A DNA stretch of 64,000 nt from Adiantum capillus-veneris (lineage: Eukaryota; Streptophyta; Polypodiopsida; Polypodiales; Pteridaceae): NCBI GenBank assembly GCA_014529385.2, contig CM043950.1, positions 156,273,545 to 156,337,544 on the forward strand, read 5' to 3'. The position numbers and the translations under genes are program-made. The notes under the pieces are model-generated. The model was not told the origin of the DNA. It did not search any database and saw nothing but the letters and a program-made list of their open reading frames with translations. Shown here piece after piece: positions 22,562 through 33,127 of this stretch; position 1 is the first letter of the stretch; the number at the start of each line of letters is the position of its first letter.

Positions 22562-23606
22562 CTAGAATTTAAATCACCAATTGTAAACATGTGGAAGTTG
22601 AACTTAGGAGTTTATTCAAGGTAAAATCAATATTATAAACCTTGCAAAACTATTGGTACACAAGAAGGCAACACTAGACTAGACTACAATTTTTTGTGAC
22701 AAACTTGTACACCATACACTTTAATAAAAATTAGTACTTAAGTGAATAATGAAGGCCACATAAATTTAACAAAAACCATGATTTACTTGATTGATATTTG
22801 ATCCATTAAAGGTTATATTAACACATGTAATTAAGACTTCTATCCATACAAATACCTAAAAACATCAAATAAAGTCATAGTCAACAAACTATGTGTCTCC
22901 TCATTCAAGTCGACCAATAGTCTCAACAGATGCATAGCCATACCCTCTTGATTTAATGTCTAAAGATAAGCCTTTATCCAAAGGTGTTAATTCTGGATGA
23001 AATATATAGATACATTTTGGACACTCGTACAATGAGAGGTACTTTTGTAATCCAACACGTTCCCTTTTTTACAAATTTACAAATCCATGCCTAGTTAATC
23101 TCTCTCTTCTTCTATATTCAATTCTTCTCTCAATAGAGACCTTAATAGAAGCAAGGTCTACCACTTGTCCAAGACAATGCAAGGAAATGGCTATTGTTTT
23201 AAGTGTACCACAATTAGACTCCACAGAAGATTCATCACCAAACTTGTTTGAATTAGCCTCCATGGAAGGTCCACCACTTGTCCAAGCTATATGGGGTTGT
23301 TTGAAGGTCTAACACACTTCTTGAGATTGGGATCTATGTATGGTTCACCTACCCATGCTAGCCTTGAAAATATAAAATAAAGGGGATAGTTCGAGGTCTA
23401 AAACTCATCAATTCAAGCTCTTAAGTCTAGGTTTGTTTAGGGTTCATCACTCAAAAACTATAAGATTATTCTCTACATTTAAACGTTTAACTCTTGAAGA
23501 TGAAAAAGATGGACTCAAAAAATACTACATAAAACAAAACCTAACATTCAGTGTATCAAATCAAGAAGAATAGATGTTAACATATACAAGAAGTTCAAAA
23601 CATACG
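22562..23606. other. Spacer or intron, minus-strand gene block
   Basis: No domain is found. A minus-strand splice donor-like GTATGT sits at about 23602-23607, at the end of the acidic tail of the methyltransferase-like gene. Satellite-like phrases (AGGTCTACCACTTGTCCAAG near 23155; AAGGTCCACCACTTGTCCAA near 23264) lie in the middle. Short frames here are not convincing. Confidence 0.5.
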
Positions 23607-26189
23607 TCCTTCCATTTCCAAGTAGGCCTCCATTGACAAAGGAGGTTGGTCTTCTTCTCCTTCTTCTTCTTGTGGAGAAATATTATCTCTGATGGGCACA
23701 TTGTCAGCTAATTGCAAAGTAGGTTGTTGATCTTAAAGGCCAACCCACTTTTCTATATCAGCATGGGCCTTAGCAAATTCAAGAAGCTTGGTTGCTAAGG
23801 TTCCTTGATCTTGCATGCTCTCAACTAAGAAAATAACGTGTTTTTTTTGTTGTAATCCTTCTTGTGCAACCAGAGAGCCATCACTAAAGAGATCTACAAG
23901 CTTGCGATCTTCAAAACAGTATGCATGAATGTAATGCTTGACGAAAACTCTTTTTTTGGCCTCCAAATATTGCAAATTTGCCATGCCTTAATTTTCTACT
24001 TGAAGCAAAGAACAATCAATTGGCCTGGGATGTTGTTCTGATCTCCTTCGCGGTCTTCAAATGCATTACCTTGTCCCATGAAGGCAATAATCACAAGGAA
24101 TTGAATTGCTCCTTTGCAAGGTGCTAATGGAAAGTGATGCAAGGCACCACAACAATGGTAGCTCACATTATCTCTCATACTCTAGAATGCACATCGCAAT
24201 TTTGTGAGTTTAGAGAAATCTATAAGTGCAAGAAACACAAATCCAGGACCAATTGAGCCTCCAGAAATAGCCAACATCCCATCCAAAGCATTGCTAAATA
24301 TCTCCTCACTCCATTGCAAGTTGTTTCCATAGTGTTTTGTCAAGTCTAAAATCCATAACCCAGTATGAATTTGTTCATTGAAGTGGCGCTTCAAGTAGAT
24401 ATTTCCTTCCATCTGTAGGTTCACCACATAGATGGACCATGGAAAATCAAGAGATTCAATTTTCTCCTTGTGAAGGTGGATTGCCCATTGCATGTATTTT
24501 ATAGCTTCATTCGGAAAATCCATTTTCTTTGTTCATGCTTCAAGCTATTTTTGAGCCATTGCTTACATAGCATTAGAATGGTTTTATAGAATGCATCATT
24601 GATTTTATACATGCTGACTATTTCCTCCCAATCTTTACACGGTGATGACTCATTCAAAGCATTGAAGCCTTCAAGAAGTGCGTCTTGAATGAGTTTGTCT
24701 TGTTTGAGTTGCTTGATTCGATCATACATATCAATTACATCACCTTCTTTTGTACTCTTTGACAATAAAATCTTATCATCTTCACTTTCTTCTTGAATGA
24801 TCTTTACCTCTGATTCCTCAAGACTGCAAAGAAATCTGAATACTGTTGTTGGGGGTTTCTTGTTCTCCTCCTCAAGCCTTGTTATAATTTCTACCCCACA
24901 ATTATAAACTTGACTGGAATATGTAACCATGTGTGTCTGTTTAGCAATCCAACTTGCTCCTGCACTCATTCTTGCCAATCGAAGAAAAGTCTAGAAAGAA
25001 ATATAACACCAATGAGAAGATTAAACTCATGTGTTCAATTAAAGAAAATAATAAAGAAGAAGAAAGACACTTACATACCATCCATCACGAGATGTATGTC
25101 CCTATTCAACTCTAGTCACTGCCCTTGATGGTCATCCTGAATAGATCCATTGACTTTGCAAATGCCACAATATTTGACTGTAAGGTTGCTTGACATACAA
25201 TTCTTTAGCCTCATAATTTGCAATGGTAGATATAGCAATTGCAACCATTGGAGGAGCATTTACAACAATAGAAGCCTTTCAAAATTTATACACGTGAATC
25301 AATCTTTGAAATATCTTTTTTTTTTTTGTTCATTGTGAAGCAAAAATTTTGCGCCATAAATTGAATGTTGGCCATCAAGAATCCAATAATGATAATCTTG
25401 TAGTTTTCCCTCTTGTACCTCTTTTGCTGCCAAAGGTGTACCCTGCTTTTCCTTTGCATTTTGAATAGGCATTAAATATGCACACGCTGTAGGCTTAGTT
25501 GTACTCCAGGAAAATCCAAATAGCATGCTTTCAGTATGTTTTCCATCAATAGTACGTACATTATAATGATCAGGAGCCAGCCAACAATTTTGAATAGGGA
25601 TATTACACTCCTTATATTGGAAAGGGAAATAGTCTATATACTTATTCATTCCACTTGTATCTTTTCTTGTCCTTTCACGGCCTCTGCCTCTAGAGCTTCT
25701 GGATCCACAATTCTCATCTTGGATGTTGAACCTTGTGTTGAGGATGATAGAGATGCATTGTCTACATCCAAAACAGAGCTAGTCTCCTTAGGTGCTACTT
25801 TTTGCACTTTGACTTTCTTGTTTATAGGTGGTTGTGAAGCTTTCACACTTCTTTCCCTATAGTATGGCTATGATGGAGCTTTGAAGTTGATCTACTGTGA
25901 CACCTTGAGTTGAATCTTCAATCTTCCATCTTCAAGAAAACATTGTCTCATCTTTATTTTGAGACATGTGTGAAAATGCATATGATCCTGGGGATAATTG
26001 GAATTCTTGATTCATTTGGACTAAAATATCAATGCATTGCACCTGTGGATGACCATCAACTGTAGAGATATAGGCTTCCACTACTTGGACAACATCTTCA
26101 AATAGACTGTCATTCTCTTTATTTGCCATAAATAGATGCACCTTATGAAATTGTGCACCCTCCACACCATGTATATCCAGATAGGTCAA
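23607..26189 (-). pseudogene. DGQHR/ParB-like plus DNA-methyltransferase-like gene, spliced and decayed
   Basis: The pieces, read leftward, are as follows. 26189-25932 is unrecognised. 25846-25646 is Ser/Lys-rich. 25649-25299 ends with HYWILDGQHSIYGAKFLL (motif at about 25362-25376), resembling the DGQHR signature of DndB-like and ParB-fold proteins. Then come IVVNAPPMVAIAISTIAN and KELYVKQPYSQILWHLQSQW (about 25145-25285). An 84-bp GT-AG intron (24991-25074) joins to RLARMSAGASWIAKQTHMV. A charged linker leads, through a shift near 24520, to GLWILDLTKHYG (about 24325-24360), in the place of a D/N-P-P-Y box. Further on stands KLVDLFSDGSLVAQEGL (about 23850-23900), like the FxGxG motif I. IV-before-I is the order of beta-class N4/N6 methyltransferases. 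An acidic tail ends at a GTATGT donor. Stops (for example TGA and TAG in 25099-25131), a poly-A shift near 25320 and other shifts show decay. The fold assignments are inferences from short motifs. Confidence 0.5.
24991..25074 (-). other. Canonical GT-AG intron in the methyltransferase-like pseudogene
   Basis: On the minus strand the exon ends GATGGATGGTAT and the intron begins GTAAGTG (25074 downward). It ends in a pyrimidine-rich TTTCTTTCTAG (to 24991), and the next exon starts ACTTTTCTTCG in phase 0. This shows the locus descends from a spliced eukaryotic gene rather than a processed copy or a bacterial contaminant. Confidence 0.8.
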
Positions 26190-26289
26190 TTCCTTTTATC
26201 ATTGCAAATATATTCAATTGAGACAGCCACCCTTGTAAAATTTCATTTTGGTGCCATATCTTCCTGGAAAAAAGTAAATTCAGTCGTTG

Positions 26290-29200
26290 TTACTAAATAA
26301 TATAGTCAGCCACGTGTCCAACCTACTTCCAAGGTGGTTTGTAGGTCCACCACTTGTCCAATCTAGCTCTACTGAAACAAGCTTTCTCTATTGTTTCAAG
26401 GTCAATGTGTGAATGGAGTGTAGCTATATGTCTATTAGCATGAATGGATTGGGACAAAGGTCCACCACTTTTCCAACCTACTATCCATTGTGTCATGGAG
26501 GCTTTAGCCCAAGGTGTTTTGAAGGTCCACCACTTGCCCAAGCTAGCTCTAAAAAATCTATCTCTATTGTTTCAAGGTCAACGTGTGAATTGAGTGTAGC
26601 TACTATGTTTACTACCATGGATGGTTTGGGGCATAGTTCCACCTCTTATCCAACCTACTATCCATTGTGTTATGGAGGTTTTAGCCCAAGGTGGTTTGCA
26701 AGTCCACCACCTGTCCAAGATAGTTCTATTGAAACAAGCTATCTGTGTGAATGGAGTGTACTATCTATTAGCATGGATGGTTTTGGGAAGAGGTACACCA
26801 CTTGTCCAACCTACTATACATTGTGTTATGGAGGTATTTGCCCTAGGTGGTTTGAAGGTCCACCACCTGTCCAGGCTAGATCTATTGAAAGAAGCTATCT
26901 CTAGTGTTTCAAGGTCAATGTGTGAAAGGAGTGTAGCTACTTGTTTACTACCATGGATGGATTGGTACAAAGGTCCACCCCTTCTACAACCTACTAACGA
27001 TTGTGTTATGGAGGTTTTAGCCCAAGGTGTTTTAAAGATCTACCATCTCTCCAAGCTAGCTCTATTGAATAGTCCTATTTCTATTGTTTGAAGGTCAATT
27101 TGTGAATGGAGTGTAGCTACTGGATTTACTATCATGGATGGTTTGGGGCAGAGTTCCACCACTTGTCCAAGCTAGATAAATTGCACAAAGATATTTGTAT
27201 TGTTCAAATTCAATGTGTGAATGAGGTGTAGCTACTTTGTTTACTACCATGGATAATTTGGGACAAAGCTCCACCACTTGTCCAACCTACTATCCATTGT
27301 GTTATGGAAGTTATAGCCCAAGATTGTTTGAAGCCCCACCACCTATTCAAGCTAGTTCCATTGAAAGAAGTTATCTCTATTGTTTCAAGGTTAATGTGTG
27401 AATGGAGTGTAGCTACTTTGTTAGCTACCATGGATGGTTTGGGGTAGAGGTCCAACACTTGTCCAACCTACTATCCATTGTGTTATCAAGGTTTTAGCCC
27501 AAGGTTGTTTGAAGGTCCACCACCTCTTCAAGCTAGCTCTATTGAAAGAAGCGATCTCTATTATTTGAAGGTCAATGTGTGAATGGAGTGTAACTACTAT
27601 GTTTATTACCATGGCTAGTATGGGGAAGAGGTCCACCACTTGTCCAACATACTATCCATTGTGTTATGGAGGTTTTAGCCCAGGGTGGTTTGAAGGTGGA
27701 CCACCTGTTCAAGCTATCTCTAATGTTTCAAGGTCAATGTGTGAATGGAGTGTAGCTACTATTTGTATTACCATGGATGGTTTGGGGCATAGGTCCACAA
27801 CTTGTCCAACCTACTATCCCTTGTGGTATGGTGGGCATAGCCCAAGGTGGTTTGAAGGTCCACAACCTCTCCGAGCTAGCTCTATTTAATAGTCCTATCT
27901 CTATTTTTTGAAGGTCGATGTGTGAATGCAGTGTAGCTATTATGTTTACTACCATGGATGGTCTGTGGCAGACGTCCACCACTTGTCCAACCTACTATCC
28001 CTTGTGTTATAATTTTTTTAGTCCAAGGTGATTTGAAGGTCCACCACCTGTCTCAGCTAGCTCTATTGAAAGAAGTTATCTCTATTCTTTGAAGGTCAAT
28101 GTGTGAATGGAGTGTAGCTACTATTTTTAATACCATGGATGGTTTGGGGTAGAGGTCCACCGCTTGTCCAACCTACTACTATAAGGTGGTTTGAAGGTCC
28201 ACCACCTGTCCAAGCTAGCTTTATTGAATAGTCCTATCTTTAGTCTGATCACGTGGATGGTTTGGGGTAGAGGACCATCACTTTTGAAACCTACTATCCA
28301 TTGTGTATTGAGATTTTAGTCCAAGGGTTTGAAGGTCCACCACCTGTCCAAGCTAGATCTATTGAAAGAAGCTATCTCTATTGTTTAAACATCAATGTGT
28401 GAATGGAGTAGAGCTACTATGCTTACTACCATTGATGGTTTGGGATAGATGTCCACCACTTGTCCAACCTACTAACCATTGCGTTGTAGAGGTTTTAGCC
28501 CAAGGTTGTTTGAAGATACACCACCTATCCAAGCTAGCTCCATTGAAAGAATCTATCACTTTTTTTTGAAGGTTAAAGTGTGAATGGAGTTGAGCTACTA
28601 TGCTTACTGCAATGGAGGGTTTGGGACAGAGGTCCATCACTTGTACAACCTACTAATCATTGTGTTATGGAGGTTTTAACCCAAGGTCGTTTGAAGGTCC
28701 ACCACCTGTCCAAGCTAGCTCTATTGAATATTCCTATTTCTACTTTGATAGCGTGGATGGTTTGGGATAGAGGTCTAGCACTTGTCCAACCTACTATCCA
28801 TTGTGTTATTGAGGTTTTAGCCCAAGGTGGTTTGAAGGTCCAACACCTGTTCAAGCTAGCTCTATTGACAGAATCCATCTCTATTGTTTGAAGGTCAATG
28901 TGTGAATGGAGTGTAGGTGCTATGTTTACTACCATGGATGGTTTGGGTAGAGGACCATCACTTTGTCCAACCTACTAGCCACTGTGTTATGCAGGTTTTA
29001 TCATATGTGGTTTGAAGGTCCAACACCTGTCCAACCTCTCTCTACTCTGATAGAGTGGATGGTTTTGGCTAGAGGTACAACACTTGTCCAACCTACTATC
29101 CATTGTGTTATGGAGGTTTTAGCCTGAGGTGGTTTAAAGATCCACCACCTATACAAGCTAGATCTATTGAAAAATTATATCTCTATTGTTTGAAGGTCAA

Positions 29201-29298
29201 TGTCTGAAAGGAATGTAGCTACTATGTTTACTACCATGGATGGTTTGGGGTAGAGATCCACCACTTGTCCAACCTATTATACATTGTGTTATGGAGGT
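26290..29298. repeat. Satellite array, ~180-bp monomer, left block
   Basis: The phrase GTGTGAATGGAGTGTAGCTACT recurs near 26410, 26584, 26743, 26920, 27101, 27214, 27397, 27577, 27737, 27919 and onward, mostly 157-184 bp apart with some shortened units. Each monomer has two related halves with GGTCCACCACYTGTCCAACCTACTATCCATTGTG and GGTCCACCACCTGTCCAAGCTAGCTCTATTGAA (quoted only as sites), and TACCATGGATGGTTTGGG between. Some units lack one half. Because 180 is divisible by three, long open frames appear on both strands. They are repeat by-products, not genes. Confidence 0.92.
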
Positions 29299-29302
29299 TT
29301 AA

Positions 29303-30623
29303 CACTAGGTTGGTAATGGGACACTTTTATGTCCTGTTAAGTGACCATTTTCCTTGAATTATGTCAAGAGTTTCAAAATGGATTTTGAGGTGCTATCTAT
29401 CTAGAAAGTTGTCTCATGAGCTGAAAAAAACTCGACATTTTTTTGGAATATCAATTCCATCTTTAACCTTGTCTTTGCACAACATTTCACAACCTAAACT
29501 GTGTGAAAAAACGGGTCCTGTTTTTGGCTTTTTTCAACTTTTTGCAACTATACCACTCTAGAATTCATGTTTGTGAGGTCTATAATGCTAGAAAACTATC
29601 TTTAGTAGTCCTCAACATGTCCTGATGCTTCTAGGGAGAAATAAATGTTAAAGTTGTAAGTTATGACCAAATTACAAAAATTGTCAAATCCTGTTTTTTA
29701 GCCAATTTTAGCTCTTCTATGATTTTTTTGGTGGCTTTCATGATATCCAAATGTAGTTTGGATTTTCTATGTCCCATATTGTAACATAAATATAATATTC
29801 CTTGAGTTTTGGGGCACCTAATACCTTGTTTTGCATAGTACACAACGATGGTTGATTTTTTCTATTATAGAAGAAAACGAAACATTCTAGTATATCAAGT
29901 ATAGCTTTTTCAATATTGCTAGTTTCTTGTGAAAACTATATGCATTTTGTAGGTAGTAACCATATCTAGTCATAAGGATCAAATTTGGCTAGATATTCAA
30001 TAGTTTCTATGGGATTCTACAACTCATAATGTTGAACCTAGTTTTTTTAAGTTTGTTGTATTTAGCACTTCATCTTTGTCCCCAAGATTCCCCTTGGTAA
30101 GAGATGTATTATTCTTTTGACATGCTCCATGGCTCCTTATGAACCTAAAGGACAATAGGGAACTAATAAAACATGCATATATTATTTGTATTCAGCGTGG
30201 CTATAGAAACTTTGATGATAGGTTTGCAGAATGGTAAAAATTCAACTTTTTTGTACCTATTTCTTTTGGCAAAACAAAAAATAGTGAGTGAGAAGCAATC
30301 ATATGTTCTGATCACCAACCCATTGAAGTTAACTAGGGAATTTATCTCAAGTCCTACAAAAATCCCTAATCTTATTTTTATACAAAAAAACGTAAGAAAT
30401 GACTGTTTTGATGAAAATGTATTGGTCCATCAACTTTGGAGGCTTGGTGTGACCAAAAGATGAGACATTTTACAAGTCTCTTATTTTTTCCATGTGTAGT
30501 AGGCCTTGAACTATAACCTCATGAAAGGATTTTACAAAATGAGTGGATCTACTATGGTTTTGGAGGTTTTTTTCAAAACCCTGAAAGGACACTTTTATGT
30601 CCTGTTAGGTTACCAACCTAGTG
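29303..30623. mobile_element. Non-autonomous DNA transposon in the satellite, CACTA-starting TIRs, TTAA flanks
   Basis: 1321 bp with perfect 14-bp terminal inverted repeats: CACTAGGTTGGTAA (29303-29316) and TTACCAACCTAGTG (30610-30623). TTAA precedes the left end (29299-29302) and follows the right end (30624-30627), and satellite sequence resumes on both sides. Just inside each end stands GGACACTTTTATGTCCTGTTA in direct orientation (near 29319 and 30587), itself nearly palindromic. No transposase is encoded. CACTA at the tip points to the CACTA/EnSpm superfamily (3-bp duplication TAA or TTA by chance TTAA), while an exact TTAA duplication is the hallmark of piggyBac. Confidence 0.85.
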
Positions 30624-30627
30624 TTAA

Positions 30628-31795
30628 GTCCAAGGTGGTTTGAAGGTCCACCACCTGTCCAATCTAGCTCTATTGAAAATTCCTACCTCTATTGTTTGAA
30701 GGTCAATTTGTGAATGGAGTGTAGCTACTATGTTTACTACCATGGATGGTTTGGGGTAGAGGTCCACCACTTGTCCAACTTACTTTTCATTGTGTTCTAA
30801 AGGTTTTAGCTCAGGTTGGTTTGAAGATTCACCACCTATCCAAGCTAGATCTACTGAACAAAGCTATCTCTATTATTTCAAAGTCAGTGTGTGAATGGAG
30901 TGTAGCTACTTTGTTTACTACCATGGATGGTTTGGGGGAAAGCTCCACCGCTTGTCCAACCTACTGTCCATTGTGTTATGTAGGTTTTAGCCCAAGATTG
31001 TTGGAAGGTCCACCACATGTCCAAGCTAACTCTTTTGAGAGAAGCTATCTCTATTGTTTCAAGATCAATGTGTGAATGAAGTGTATCTACTTTTTTTCCT
31101 ACCATGGATGGTTTGGGATAGAGGTCCATCACTTGTCCAGCTACTATCTATTGTGTTTTTGAGGTTTTAGCCCAAGGTTGTTTGAAGGTCCACCACCTAT
31201 CCAAGCTAGCTCTATTGAATAGTCCCGTCTCTAGTTTGATCACGTGGATGGTTTGGGGTAGAGGTTCACCACTTGTCCAACCTACTAACCATTGTGTTAT
31301 GGAGGTTTTAGCCCATGGTGGTTTGAAGGTCCATCGCCTTTCGAAGCTAGCTCTATTGAATAGTCCTATCTCTAGTCTCATGATGTGGATGGTTTGGGGT
31401 ACAGGTTCGGCACTTTTCCAGCCTACTATCCATTGTGTTATTGAGGTTTTAGCCCAAGGTGGTTTGAAGGTCCACCTCCTATCCAAGATAGATCTATTGA
31501 AAGAAGCTATCTCTATTCTTTGAAGGTCAATGTGTGAATGGAGTAGAGCTACTATGTTTACTACCATTGATGGTTTGGGACAGAAGTCCACCACTTGTCC
31601 AACCTACTAACCATTATGTTATGGAGGTTTTAGCTCAAGGTTGTTTGAAGATACACCACCTATCCAAGCTAGCTCTATTGAAAGAATCTATCACTATTTT
31701 TTGAAGGTTAAAGTGTGAATGGAGTCTAGCTACTATGTTTACTACCATGAAGGGTTTGGGACAAAGGTCCATCACTTGTCCAACCTACTAAACAA
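30628..31795. repeat. Satellite array, ~180-bp monomer, right block
   Basis: This is the same monomer as on the left of the transposon, about six to seven units, resuming with GTCCAAGGTGGTTTGAAGG directly after the TTAA. The last unit ends at about 31790 with CACTTGTCCAACCTACTAA. Confidence 0.92.
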
Positions 31796-32519
31796 GTAGG
31801 TATCGATGGGCTAGTGAGTGCATAATAAAGGGCTAAAGTAGATAAAGAAGGCATGTGGTAGCGGTTGTGTATGTCTGATGTGGTTTCTTAGGCCAAAAGG
31901 TCTCCTAAGTGGATCAGATGGGATGGCAGGTGAAGGATGTTCAAAGGGATGCGTTTTTACTTGGGAATATGTTGCTTGAAGTGTTGAGTCATTTGGTCCA
32001 AATAGCTCCCCAAATTTAGCTATGGTGGGCAAGATATGGATGTTAAAGTCAAAGTGCATTGCAATTTTGAGACGGACAGGGCAGATGATGACATATGGTT
32101 CAATCTAGTTTCATTGGATGGATGTGAAGTGTTTGAGATGGAGATCATGTCAGTCCTTTTATATCATCAATAGAAGCTAGAATGTGAGAGATATGATGAA
32201 TTGAAGTTCTGGCTGGGGCCAGTTCGGGGCCACTTTGACTACCATATGGGAGTTTTTAGTCCTTGACAAGGTTATGCAGTGTGGTATGCACAATATGGAG
32301 CTGTCCAGATTCAGCTGCTCATCAATTGGACTCCCTAACACCAAATTATGTCAGTTGGATGTTGGTGACAAATACTATAGAGAGGGTTCCATATATTTGT
32401 ATCCCATTCTGGTGGCCTCGATTGACAGTCTCAGAAAGGTCAAAGTGCACCGCAATTGAGGTAGAATTAAGTTGACATGGTGGAGATCCCACTGGATTTT
32501 ACAGTTTGGGAATTGGGTT
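31796..32519. other. Spacer before element B
   Basis: No recognised gene. The plus strand has coding-looking words with stops between them (RADDDIWFNLVSLDGCEVF near 32075-32131; VWYAQYGAVQIQLLINW near 32282-32332), so a decayed coding sequence is possible. The family is unknown. Confidence 0.35.
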
Positions 32520-32524
32520 ACTGA

Positions 32525-33127
32525 TGTAAGGTCTCTACTTTCAAATTGCACACACCTTCTATTACGTATTTGTATTTTTTTGAACCATCACTCCTTATTT
32601 AAGATATTCGAGTTCAAATTATGAATCATAGGTTGAGAAAACCTAGAAATTAAAATTTACGCTACAAAATTCTGACATGTTTAGCTATATGAATCACTAA
32701 ATAACTTATTGCAAGACTTATTTACTGATTGTAGAATTTTCTTTTACTACTGTAAAGTTTAACTTAAAAATGTAAAGTAAATTATCATTAAGGAAATAAA
32801 TAAAATAAATATAAAGACAAAAGAATACACAGGGATGAAAAATGAAGGCACATGGACTCACATAGGAGGGGACAAAGTCGGACACACTATCACATGAAAA
32901 AGGAGAGGCCACTCTTGACTAATCTTAATGAGGGGGGTCTGTGTGGCCTTATCTTTTGATGATAATGACAAAGTGGTCAAGCTCATGGGTACCACAAGGG
33001 TACCAAAAACGCGGGTATGATTTTTTTTGGGGAAAAAAAAAATTAAAAAAATAATAATAATAAATAAATATATATATATATATAATAAAATAAATTAATA
33101 TTTTTTTTGGAAAAAAAAGTTGGACAT
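32525..33127 (+). repeat. 5' LTR of element B, left part (U3 side)
   Basis: 603 bp colinear with 48640-49250 of the 3' LTR, interrupted by element D at 33128. It ends in a low-complexity A/T tract (33019-33117) and GTTGGACAT, against GTTGGACGTTTTC in the intact LTR. The rest of this LTR is at 41557-43558. Confidence 0.9.

Noticed and set aside
26413-28935. Many open frames of 80-163 codons on both strands in the satellite region
   Set aside because: They repeat with the 180-bp monomer, a multiple of three, and the same peptide words recur in each unit. This is an effect of the repeat period, not coding.
26290-31795. Regularly spaced repeats that could suggest a CRISPR-like array
   Set aside because: Units are ~180 bp, continuous and diverged, with no short direct repeat plus unique spacers, and the context is plant.
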